Shown here: positions 1 through 5,792 of the stretch, piece by piece | Numbering within the stretch: position 1 is the stretch's first letter | Layout: each line of letters opens with the position of its first letter | NCBI GenBank assembly: GCA_022865625.1 | Contig: JALHTB010000113.1 | Span: forward strand, 1-11,000 | Source of the DNA: Candidatus Bathyarchaeota archaeon | Lineage (GTDB): Archaea > Thermoproteota > Bathyarchaeia > 40CM-2-53-6 > FEN-987 | Length of the DNA: 11,000 bases | Reading direction: 5' to 3' | Made by a program: the position numbers and the translations under genes | Notes under the pieces: model-generated | What the model was told of the DNA's origin: nothing | The model's database searches: none | The model's input: the letters and a program-made list of their open reading frames with translations, nothing else

Positions 1-501
1 GGACAATACGAAATCGCCAACGAAACCATATCCAGAGCCAGGAACCTCGGCGTCGTTAGACTCTATGCGACAGCCGCGTACGTTGTGGAGAAACCGTCCG
101 AAAAGCCCAGAGTCCACGGAGCGGCCAGCGACCCGAGCCTCATTGACGAACTGAAGGAATACGGTGTGGTTCCGATGGAAGACGGCAGCATAGCCGGTAC
201 CAACGGCCTACTCTTCGGACTTGCAGCGCTTCAGAATATTCCAAGCATATGCCTACTCAGTGAGACCCCCGCCTACACGACGCCGACAGGTCGGTTCGTT
301 GTTGACGCCAAGGCGGCTCAAGCGCTACTCGCGGTGCTGACAAGGATGCTGAACATTGAGATCGACATGAAGCCTCTGGAAGAGGAAGCGAAACTGAGCC
401 AAGAGTTCATGCAAAAAATGGAAGAGATCGAGCAGCGCACAATCGAGGAAGTCCGAAGAGCCGCGGCTCCCCGTCCGCCAAAGGAGCAAATGTACGTCTG
501 A
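1..501 (+). CDS. PAC2 family protein (proteasome assembly chaperone-like), 5' end outside window
   Basis: The frame is open from base 1 and ends with TGA at 499-501, so about 166 C-terminal residues are visible and the true start lies upstream. The GTG at 85 is only an internal codon, because residues before it already match the PAC2 fold. The segment resembles the downstream neighbour: AASDPSLIDELKEYG here against AATDPELVDELKKHG there, followed by a glycine-rich stretch and a hydrophobic strand (IPSICLLSETP). This is the pattern of archaeal PAC2 proteins (COG1938/COG2047-type). After the fold comes a charged, probably coiled-coil tail of about 45 residues rich in Glu, Lys and Gln. It ends in Pro-Lys-Glu-Gln-Met-Tyr-Val. 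Met-Tyr-Val fits the hydrophobic-Tyr-X (HbYX) motif that docks proteasome activators and chaperones on the 20S alpha ring. The family call is firm. The role in proteasome assembly or activation is inferred from the family and the motif. Confidence 0.87.
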   Translation, partial: GQYEIANETISRARNLGVVRLYATAAYVVEKPSEKPRVHGAASDPSLIDELKEYGVVPMEDGSIAGTNGLLFGLAALQNIPSICLLSETPAYTTPTGRFVVDAKAAQALLAVLTRMLNIEIDMKPLEEEAKLSQEFMQKMEEIEQRTIEEVRRAAAPRPPKEQMYV

Positions 502-543
502 TGACCGCTCACCGCTTCTCTTGGATGTGCTGAGGAATCAGAA

Positions 544-1239
544 ATGTCAGGCCTCACTGCTATCGTCGGATCACGCGGCCTAAGATCGGTTGGGAAGATA
601 GCTGTAGACTACTTGGTTGAGAAGCTTCAGCCAAGACTGATCGAAGAACTCTATTCCCCGCATTTCCCCATGATCTACCAGACGCAGCCCTCCTACGCAG
701 CACATCCAGACTACCCTGGCAGGCCCGGCGTCTGGCTTCAGCACGACCGAATAACGCTTCCAAAGGTCGAATTCCACCTCTCTGATTCTCCGAGGCTTCT
801 GCTAACTAGAGGTTACCACGCAAACTTCCAGGGACAGCATGAGGTTGCAGAGCAAGTCTTAGACATATACGAGAAGCACAGCGTGACACGACTTTTCGTG
901 CTGGCAGGATACGGCGTCGGTGAAGGGGAGGTCTGCTGTGCCGCGACTGATCCTGAACTCGTGGATGAACTCAAGAAACACGGCATCGGAACAGGGTACG
1001 AGGGGCCCTTCATCGGTTTCTCCGGTCTGGTCTTGGGCTTGGCGAAACTCAGAGGAATCAAGGGCATATGCCTCTTCGGTAGAAGCCAACCAAACCCTGA
1101 AGATCCAGAGTCACCTGACCCGCAAGCAGCAAGAAGAGTTCTGGAGAAACTTGCTGGCATCCTTGAACTCGATCTCGATCTCACGGGACTAGAGAAGACG
1201 AAGGCAGGCCAGACTGGACCAACAGTTGTTGGTTCATAG
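544..1239 (+). CDS. PAC2 family protein, tandem paralogue
   Basis: This is a 231-residue protein with an ATG start at 544, preceded by GAGGAATC about eight bases upstream. It lies 42 bases after the preceding PAC2 gene and is probably co-transcribed with it. The body is a full PAC2 domain. An early Gly-Leu-Arg-Ser-Val-Gly-Lys segment (residues 11-17) is followed by the core strand and helix with LFVLAGYGVGEG (about residues 118-129). The conserved ATDPELVDELKKHGIG segment comes next, then the GLVLGLAKLRGIKGICLFG hydrophobic region. The C-terminus is a short polar tail ending GPTVVGS. It has no HbYX ending, unlike its neighbour. Two adjacent PAC2 genes with different tails suggest a hetero-complex in which only one subunit would dock on the proteasome; that is inference. 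The family includes proteins once described as ATP-grasp-like, and no catalytic activity is evident. Confidence 0.88.
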   Translation: MSGLTAIVGSRGLRSVGKIAVDYLVEKLQPRLIEELYSPHFPMIYQTQPSYAAHPDYPGRPGVWLQHDRITLPKVEFHLSDSPRLLLTRGYHANFQGQHEVAEQVLDIYEKHSVTRLFVLAGYGVGEGEVCCAATDPELVDELKKHGIGTGYEGPFIGFSGLVLGLAKLRGIKGICLFGRSQPNPEDPESPDPQAARRVLEKLAGILELDLDLTGLEKTKAGQTGPTVVGS

Positions 1240-1328
1240 AAAGAGCCTGATACCCACAGTCAAACCGCATGGCCAGCATACGGCGGGATCGAAGGAACCT
1301 GCCCTGGCACCATTGAAGATTCGAACTC

Positions 1329-2435
1329 CTAGAGGAACTCATGCAACCTTCTCACAGCATCGATCTTCTCGTTCTGTCCGATGTTCGCGGACAAAGCCGC
1401 ATTTTCAATGATCTCGATCGTCTTGTCATATGTTCTCCTATCCACAGGATACGGGATGCCGTCTTTCCCACCGTGCGCAAAGCTGTACTTCGCAGGGTCT
1501 CTCCAAGAGGCAGATGCACCATAGATCAGCTCGGAAACAAGGGCCAGAGCTCGTACAGCTTTCGGCCCGATACCCCTGATCGCAACAAGCTCTTCGTAGC
1601 TCTCAGGTTGAATCTCATAGGCTCTGTGAAGTGCAGCGATCGTCCTGTCCGTGAGTTCCTGAATAGTGTGCTGGGTGGGCATGACAAGAGTCAGGATTTG
1701 GCTCCTGTGAGGCAAGTATTCGTCAATCGATGCTTGCTTTGCTTCTCTAATTAGGCCGCTGAGCCGCTGTGGCTCATCAAGCACGAGATCCAGGCTGGTC
1801 TTTCTTGCTTCCTCACTCTCACCAGCTGTCATGTCGAGCACAGATTGCTCTTGGCGGTCGCTTGCGATTCCTGAGTGAGGCTCCTCCACAAAGCTACGCA
1901 TGTTCTCCGATAGCCAGTGGTAGCGCCTAGCCAAGTGCTCCTGCATACCCTGTTGGACTACTGCCCAGTCCCCGTCCTCGCTGACTATGAAGCAATGGTG
2001 GTAGAGTTGATATCCGTCCTGAAGACAGCTGTTATCGACCTTCGCCGCCATCCTGCTCGCGTATCTCAGAGATTCTATCCTCTGTGACGACAGCGAGAGA
2101 CAATCCGCAACTTCCTCAATCTCGTTTTGGGTCTGCTTTGAAACCTTCCCTTTCCCTCCGCAGACAGCGATGCCCAGCTCTTCTGGCTCGATCGCCTCTT
2201 GGAGTGCTCCACAAACTGTCGTGGTCACTCCGGATGAATGCCAGTCGAACCCGAGCGTGCATCCAAGCGCTTGGAAGAAGAAGGGATCGCCTATTCTCCT
2301 TAGAAACTCTCGTCGGCCGTGTTCATGGATGATCAGCTCGGCTATTGCTCCACCTAGGCGTTTCATTCGTTTGAACAGCCAAGGTGGGCATCTTCCTTGG
2401 TGCAGGGGAAGCTCGGCTACGCCGACCCGCTTCAT
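1329..2435 (-). CDS. DUF763 domain protein with C-terminal helix-hairpin-helix
   Basis: This is a 368-residue protein with an ATG start at 2435. The N-terminus has the DUF763 signature: VGVAELPLHQGRCPPWLFKR, then FLRRIGDPFFFQALGC, then FDWHSSGVTTTVCGAL (about residues 64-79). The HSSGVTT segment is the most diagnostic part. Near the C-terminus, VAIRGIGPKAVRALALVSEL (about residues 284-303) is a helix-hairpin-helix of the kind that grips DNA backbones, followed by the aromatic SWRDPAKYSFAHGGKDGIPYPVDRRTYD stretch usual for the family. DUF763 occurs in archaea and some thermophilic bacteria and has no established biochemical role. The HhH suggests DNA association, possibly repair or a nuclease-like role, which is inference. 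It converges on the PAC2 pair with an 89-base gap. The 25 bases upstream of the start show no strong Shine-Dalgarno, so it could be leaderless. Confidence 0.9.
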   Translation of the reverse strand: MKRVGVAELPLHQGRCPPWLFKRMKRLGGAIAELIIHEHGRREFLRRIGDPFFFQALGCTLGFDWHSSGVTTTVCGALQEAIEPEELGIAVCGGKGKVSKQTQNEIEEVADCLSLSSQRIESLRYASRMAAKVDNSCLQDGYQLYHHCFIVSEDGDWAVVQQGMQEHLARRYHWLSENMRSFVEEPHSGIASDRQEQSVLDMTAGESEEARKTSLDLVLDEPQRLSGLIREAKQASIDEYLPHRSQILTLVMPTQHTIQELTDRTIAALHRAYEIQPESYEELVAIRGIGPKAVRALALVSELIYGASASWRDPAKYSFAHGGKDGIPYPVDRRTYDKTIEIIENAALSANIGQNEKIDAVRRLHEFL

Positions 2436-2514
2436 GGCTCAAAGAAGTGTTTGATCCGCTACATTAGCCGTGGAGGGTTCCATAGGACTGCTGATGAGCA
2501 TGCTTGGCAACTGG

Positions 2515-2835
2515 TCAAGGGAACAGTTGCCTTAAGCGATCTACCTTCTCCGCGATCGCCTTGAAGTCGAATCGTCCCACGCTGAAGCGTGCAAGGTCGA
2601 CCTTCCATGCTTCTTCTCCTGACTGCTTGTCTTTCCTGAGTTGCCAGCGGTAGAATCGGATGTCCCGAGCTCCATTCTGAGTCTCAACTGCAACTATGGC
2701 CATGATGAGGCTTGGTGAGCGGTAGATGTCGAATCCTCCGAGCTGTTTGAGGAACCCGCCTTCCCGGATCGGATAGTCCTTCCTGAACTCCACACTCAAC
2801 TCCTTGACAGCTCCGAATCTGATCCAATCCTGCAA
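2515..2835 (-). CDS. hypothetical protein, 106 residues
   Basis: I do not recognise this family. The frame is closed upstream by a stop at 2851-2853, and TTG at 2835 is the only full-length start; internal candidates are a TTG and a GTG around residues 13-15. The protein is soluble, with no membrane segment and no cysteines. It has alternating beta-rich and charged segments: WIRFGAVKELSVEF, GGFDIYRSPSLIMAIVAVET, DIRFYRWQLRKDK, WKVDLARFSVGRFDFKAIAEK. This is protein-like composition rather than a shadow frame, with repeated aromatic-charged strands and a helical C-terminus. It lies 79 bases upstream of DUF763 on the same strand and may share its transcript. No obvious ribosome-binding site precedes the TTG. 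An overlapping frame (2684-2905) looks like a shadow. Confidence 0.6.
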   Translation of the reverse strand: MQDWIRFGAVKELSVEFRKDYPIREGGFLKQLGGFDIYRSPSLIMAIVAVETQNGARDIRFYRWQLRKDKQSGEEAWKVDLARFSVGRFDFKAIAEKVDRLRQLFP

Positions 2836-2909
2836 GGCGCATCGTGTGCATTATTGTTTCCGGCTTGGTGCCTTGGTGAGCTCGAAACCCACATGCCGTC
2901 CTCACAGTC

Positions 2910-3005
2910 GCTCCAGTCGGTCTATGGTAGAATTGAAAGATGTATTACAACCGCACCCGAAATGTAATACATTTGGTTTCAATCGGTCTATGGTAGAATT
3001 GAAAG
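2910..3005 (-). CRISPR. orphan two-repeat CRISPR-like mini-array, one 36-base spacer
   Basis: Repeat copies lie at 2910-2939 and 2976-3005. Both are 30 bases and match at 27 positions. The intact copy (2976-3005) begins GTTTCAATCGG and ends TAGAATTGAAAG on the plus strand. On the minus strand it therefore begins CTTTCAATT and ends GATTGAAAC. Both ends are typical of archaeal CRISPR repeats, with TTTCAAT...ATTGAAA complementary termini. The spacer (2940-2975) is 36 bases, a normal length. All three differences are transitions at one end of the 2910 copy. If the array reads on the minus strand, they sit at the 3' end of the last repeat, the usual site of trailer-end decay, so I place the leader to the right. 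No cas gene is in the window and no A+T-rich leader is obvious, so this is probably a relic or an orphan dependent on Cas proteins made elsewhere. The alternative is a non-CRISPR direct repeat. Confidence 0.65.
2940..2972. repeat. 10-base perfect inverted repeat inside the spacer
   Basis: ATGTATTACA at 2940-2949 is the exact reverse complement of TGTAATACAT at 2963-2972, with a 13-base loop. It fills almost the whole unit between the two CRISPR-like repeats. The transcript would fold into a strong hairpin. A spacer with this symmetry is unusual. It could have been acquired from an operator or attachment site of a mobile element, or it may mean the unit is not an ordinary spacer. Confidence 0.75.
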
Positions 3006-3209
3006 CTTGGCATTGCGGTCTGGAGCGACTCTCGCTCGCTGGCGTGTTCGTCTTTCCTTCAGTTCGCTTGCAGTCATCCTCTCGCCGCAGGCCATGCATC
3101 GGTATTGGGTCTCAGAGGAGTCTTCCAGCTTCAAGAGAACAACAGGCTGTGTGCGTATGTATTGGTTTGGATTGACCCATGGGTGAGGATACTCTCGTGG
3201 GCGGCTCAT
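2988..3209 (-). CDS. possible small CxxC zinc-ribbon-like protein, doubtful
   Basis: This 73-residue ATG ORF has GAGGAG 12 bases upstream of the start, a plausible Shine-Dalgarno. The middle reads YRCMACGERMTASELKERR, a single Cys-x2-Cys knuckle followed by a helix, as in the first half of small archaeal zinc ribbons. A second cysteine pair is absent, so a complete zinc site would need a partner or the gene is truncated. The last six codons (Lys-Leu-Ser-Ile-Leu-Pro) and the stop fall at the edge of and inside the CRISPR-like repeat at 2976-3005, so the native 3' end may have been replaced. I do not recognise the family. It may be a chance ORF. Confidence 0.35.
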   Translation of the reverse strand: MSRPREYPHPWVNPNQYIRTQPVVLLKLEDSSETQYRCMACGERMTASELKERRTRQRARVAPDRNAKLSILP

Positions 3210-3322
3210 ATCTCGAAGGTTCTCCTCATGATTTCACGTCCGAGTATTCCAGCTAAGGATAATGCAGAAGGGCTGGGGTCACCAGCTCAGTGAGTCAAGT
3301 GAATAGAGAGGTGTGATTGATC

Positions 3323-3685
3323 GTGAAAGCACTCGGAATCGCGCCGATCAAACCAACCATCTCGTCCGACGTACTCGACAGGATTGATGTTCGTGTTGGA
3401 ACGATCGAGCTTGTAGAGGATGTGAAAGGGTCTGACAAACTGGTGAAGCTGATCGTTGATTTTGGCGATCACAAGAGAACAATACTCGCCGGAATGAAGA
3501 AGGAACGTGAGAACCCGAAGGAGATCGAAGGGAAACAGGCGCTGTTTGTCATCAATCTCGAGCCCAAGAAGATGCTGGGCGAGGTCTCGCAGGGCATGTT
3601 GTTCGATATCGGCTATGCTGATGGGGGCAAACCGGTTCTCGCAATGCCCGAAAGCCGCGTACCTAGCGGCACACGGGCCGGGTGA
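3323..3685 (+). CDS. OB-fold tRNA-binding domain protein (CsaA/MetRS C-terminal/EMAP II type)
   Basis: This is a 120-residue protein consisting essentially of one tRNA-binding OB-fold (PF01588 type). The signature runs FxRIDVRVGTIELVEDV-like (VLDRIDVRVGTIELVEDV, about residues 18-35), then KLVKLIVDFGDHKRTILAGM, then ALFVINLEPKKMLGEVSQGMLF, and finally the PESRVPSGTRAG end. These match the beta strands and the SxGM(L) segment of the family, which binds structured RNA, usually tRNA, either in trans or fused to MetRS, PheRS or p43-like factors. Stand-alone archaeal copies are assumed to aid tRNA handling; the exact partner is not visible here. I prefer GTG at 3323, because GAGAGGTG at 3306-3313 lies nine bases upstream. 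TTG at 3317 is only three bases from that motif. The following transporter starts 97 bases downstream on the same strand. Confidence 0.85.
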   Translation: MKALGIAPIKPTISSDVLDRIDVRVGTIELVEDVKGSDKLVKLIVDFGDHKRTILAGMKKERENPKEIEGKQALFVINLEPKKMLGEVSQGMLFDIGYADGGKPVLAMPESRVPSGTRAG

Positions 3686-3782
3686 TTGGAGAGATCCCAG
3701 CAACTCGCAGAGAAGATGATCGGTCTTACCCCACAAGTCAAAAAACAAGCATGAGCTACAACACAGAGCAGGTTGAAATCGC

Positions 3783-4685
3783 GTGCGGGTCACTTCAAGC
3801 ATCATGCTGGCGATCGGTATTGCCGCGGTGTCAACCGCTTCAATTCTCATCCGTTATGCCCAGGTTGAAGCGCCTTCGCTGGTCATCGCAACATATCGCA
3901 TGGCAATAGCCTCGCTCGTTCTAGCGCCGGTCGCTTGGCGGACTCATCGCGCCGAGTTACGAAGCATGAGCAATGCAGAGTGGTGGTGGGCCATCGCCTC
4001 AGGCGTTTTTCTTGCGGTTCATTTTGCGGCATGGATCACTTCGCTCGAATACACTTCCGTGGCAAGCTCAGTCGTCCTGGTGACTACATCGCCACTGTGG
4101 GTGGCGGTGGCAGGTAGGCTATTCCTGCGCGAACGATTGTCTCGTTCTGTCATCTTTGGATTGATCCTGGCAGTGGCCGGTGGCACTGTCATTGGTTTGA
4201 GTGATGCATTGCAGGAGAGTGGCAGCGCGCCTTTGCTGGGTAATGTGCTGGCGCTTGTTGGCGCAATCACGGTGGCCGGATATTGGTTGATTGGCCGGCG
4301 GCTACGTGGCAGATTGTCACTGGTGCCCTATGTGACCGTCGTGTACAGCACAGCAGCTGCCGTGCTGTTGATGATGACGACTGCAGTCCATGAATCGTTG
4401 ACCGGATACCCACCGGTCATCTACCTCTTGTTCTTGTTGTTGGCTCTGGTGCCGCAACTGATCGGCCATTCCTCGTTCAATTGGGCGCTTGCACGTCTAC
4501 CGGCTGTCTTTGTGGCCGTTGCAACACTGGTCGAACCGATTGGTTCAGCGACACTGGCCTACCTGTTCTTGGGCGAGACGCCCACTTTGCTGAAAATCTC
4601 CGGCGCTGCGTTCATCCTGGCAGGCATTGCGCTTACTTTGTTTGCCTCTTCGACTGCCAGACCAATGGATGCCACTATCAACTGA
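3783..4685 (+). CDS. EamA/RhaT-type DMT family transporter
   Basis: This 300-residue integral membrane protein has about ten hydrophobic segments arranged as two EamA repeats of five. The first repeat spans roughly residues 8-140, with the inter-helix AAWITSLEYTSVASSVVLVTTSPLWVAV pattern. The second spans residues 150-288, with FNWALARLPAVFVAVATLVEPIGSATLAYLFLGE. The 'tSPLwv' and 'vEPig..lay...lgE' motifs are the hallmarks of drug/metabolite transporters. Substrate cannot be told from sequence; the family exports amino acids, nucleobases and other metabolites. The longest start is GTG at 3783. ATG at 3804 would begin directly at the first membrane helix and remains possible; neither has a clear ribosome-binding site. 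Leucine is often TTG and arginine mostly CGN, unlike the AGA/AGG-using neighbours. Together with its bacterial style this hints at lateral acquisition. It converges on arsM; an arsenic role is not supported. Confidence 0.88.
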   Translation: MRVTSSIMLAIGIAAVSTASILIRYAQVEAPSLVIATYRMAIASLVLAPVAWRTHRAELRSMSNAEWWWAIASGVFLAVHFAAWITSLEYTSVASSVVLVTTSPLWVAVAGRLFLRERLSRSVIFGLILAVAGGTVIGLSDALQESGSAPLLGNVLALVGAITVAGYWLIGRRLRGRLSLVPYVTVVYSTAAAVLLMMTTAVHESLTGYPPVIYLLFLLLALVPQLIGHSSFNWALARLPAVFVAVATLVEPIGSATLAYLFLGETPTLLKISGAAFILAGIALTLFASSTARPMDATIN

Positions 4686-4775
4686 TGCGAGAGTATCGTC
4701 GATCGCAGTTGCAGGTGACGACGACCGTCGTAGGAATTGTTGATGAGATGTCATCCAACCGGGCTGGCAACAGAG

Positions 4776-5519
4776 CTATACATTCGGGTTTCTCGGCTTT
4801 GTGGCCGTTAGGACTACAGCGCTAATACCTGAACTACAGCACGATTGCGTTGTCTTACCGTCTTGACCTGACGTTTTCTCTGCCGTCTGGATACCTGTGA
4901 AGCCTGCTTCTTTGATCAAGCCCAAATACTCACTCTCAGGGAGCGCTCCGGCAACGCATTCAGCCCACGCCTTTGGATCGTTGCGATCAATCTTGAGGTT
5001 GCGCTCGGCGATCACATCCGAGACTACAAGCCTGCCGCCTGGTTTCAGGATCCGGTGAGCCTCACGGAACACGACAAGCTTGTCAGGTGCCAAGTTGATG
5101 ACACAGTTGCTGACAACAACGTCGGCTGAGCCTGAATCGAAGGGTATATGCTCAATCTCTCCCAGTCTAAACTCCACATTTGAGAAGTCATACTTATTCG
5201 CGGTTTCTCTGGCACTCCAAATCATCTCAGGCGTCGCATCGATTCCGATAACGCGCCCGGATTGTCCGACAAGCTTTGAGGCTCTGAAGGCATCGAAACC
5301 GCCACCGCTGCCGAGGTCGACCACTATCTCGCCCTCTTTGATTCCAGCCGCCTCAATCGGAGATCCACACCCGTCGTAGATCTGACTGGCCTCCGGAGGT
5401 GCTGTGCTCGTTGTCGTCGACTGCGGGCAACAACAGCTATCGCTGGATTTCCGCGTCTGAGCTAGCCGTCCGTAGTGATCTCTGACAGCTCTGCGTATTG
5501 AGGTCTCGTCTGGCTTCAT
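4776..5519 (-). CDS. arsM: arsenite S-adenosylmethionine methyltransferase
   Basis: The enzyme methylates As(III) stepwise using S-adenosylmethionine in the cytoplasm, giving volatile or less retained methylarsenicals. The Rossmann SAM site is VVDLGSGGGFDAF, followed by the acidic strand end GIDATPEM and the diagnostic SNCVINLAPDK. The catalytic cysteines of ArsM have counterparts in YDGCGSP (Cys51 from the ATG at 5519), SNCVINL (Cys139) and WAECVAGAL (Cys188). There is also an N-terminal Cys-Cys-Cys cluster and a C-terminal QSCCSSG pair typical of the family. Length (247 residues) is normal to slightly short. ATG at 5519 is preferred because GGAGAT lies about 11 bases upstream; an in-frame GTG at 5540 would add seven residues. 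A small ORF ends eight bases before the ATG and may be translationally coupled. A TrmB-family regulator is divergent and probably controls it. Confidence 0.92.
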   Translation of the reverse strand: MKPDETSIRRAVRDHYGRLAQTRKSSDSCCCPQSTTTSTAPPEASQIYDGCGSPIEAAGIKEGEIVVDLGSGGGFDAFRASKLVGQSGRVIGIDATPEMIWSARETANKYDFSNVEFRLGEIEHIPFDSGSADVVVSNCVINLAPDKLVVFREAHRILKPGGRLVVSDVIAERNLKIDRNDPKAWAECVAGALPESEYLGLIKEAGFTGIQTAEKTSGQDGKTTQSCCSSGISAVVLTATKPRNPNV

Positions 5520-5526
5520 TGACGCT

Positions 5527-5712
5527 CTATCTCCTGACACAATACTCTCTCTGCGCTGATACGAGAACGGGCCCTCCTGATGACCCGCGCACCACTGTTG
5601 GAGGAAGCTTCTCTATTCTGCACAATCCTTCGGATTCCCAGTATTCGCTGACAGAGGGGCCGTTGTCTGCAATCTTCTTAATCAGCTTGCGCATCCAATT
5701 CGCCTTTATCAT
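5527..5712 (-). CDS. small hypothetical protein upstream of arsM
   Basis: This is a 61-residue ATG ORF that stops just before the arsM start. The minus strand carries GGTAGGTAATTGAA directly before the ATG, a reasonable ribosome-binding site. The sequence starts with a basic helix (MRKLIKKIADNG), then a compact segment SVSEYWESEGLCRIEKLPPTVVRGSSGGPVLVSAQREYCVRR with two cysteines and a GSSGGP turn. I do not recognise the family. Tight placement between the divergent promoter and arsM suggests it is the first gene of the arsM transcript. The cysteines could bind metalloid, but that is inference. It could also be an untranslated leader with a chance ORF. Confidence 0.5.
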   Translation of the reverse strand: MIKANWMRKLIKKIADNGPSVSEYWESEGLCRIEKLPPTVVRGSSGGPVLVSAQREYCVRR

Positions 5713-5718
5713 TTCAAT

Positions 5719-5740
5719 TACCTACCAACACGAGTAAGTA
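5719..5740. promoter_or_regulatory. candidate operator: imperfect inverted repeat
   Basis: TACCTAC (5719-5725) and GTAAGTA (5734-5740) pair at six of seven positions around an 8-base centre. The element sits between the divergent small-ORF/arsM and TrmB-family genes. It is next to the TATA-like element at 5746-5753, so a bound dimer could block transcription in either direction. TrmB proteins usually bind such semi-palindromes. No binding evidence exists here. Confidence 0.3.
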
Positions 5741-5745
5741 GAAAG

Positions 5746-5753
5746 CGATATAA
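5746..5753. promoter_or_regulatory. TATA-like element in divergent intergenic region
   Basis: The sequence reads CGATATAA on plus and TTATATCG on minus. It is the only A+T-rich box in the divergent gap. A start of transcription about 25 bases away on the minus strand falls just before the ATG at 5712. On the plus strand it falls near 5775, which fits translation from GTG at 5793 better than from GTG at 5757. One box may serve both directions. Confidence 0.38.
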
Positions 5754-5792
5754 GGAGTGTCTCACATCTACTACCAAAAGGAAGTAGAACAA

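Larger units (their letters stand above)
2851..3316. other. 466-base poorly coding region with CRISPR-like remnant
   Basis: No confident protein gene lies between the hypothetical gene ending at 2835 and the tRNA-binding gene. The stretch holds two near-identical 30-base repeats around a 36-base unit (2910-3005). It also holds an 11-base inverted repeat (2906-2916 with 3020-3030), a weak ORF with a CxxC motif (2988-3209, minus) and a 10-base perfect palindrome at 3175-3184 (ACCCATGGGT). The rest, about 3210-3300, shows nothing I can name. It is not markedly A+T-rich, so a typical archaeal CRISPR leader is not evident. Confidence 0.6.

Noticed and set aside
1305..1332. tRNA 3'-end-like sequence on the minus strand (GGAGTTCGAATCTTC ... 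GGTGCCA)
   Set aside because: The T-loop and CCA look right, but the stem has a mismatch and a G-U. The acceptor strand is two bases short, and no 5' partner exists because the upstream side is the DUF763 coding end. A decayed attachment site or split-tRNA half is possible but unsupported.
2684..2905. 73-residue ORF overlapping the 106-residue hypothetical gene
   Set aside because: It is a shadow frame with low-complexity, arginine- and histidine-rich content, and it overlaps a better frame on the same strand.
4718..4731. ACGAC-GACC-GTCGT hairpin between the transporter and arsM as a terminator
   Set aside because: The stem is only five pairs and no T-run follows on either strand; archaeal termination mainly needs T-runs.
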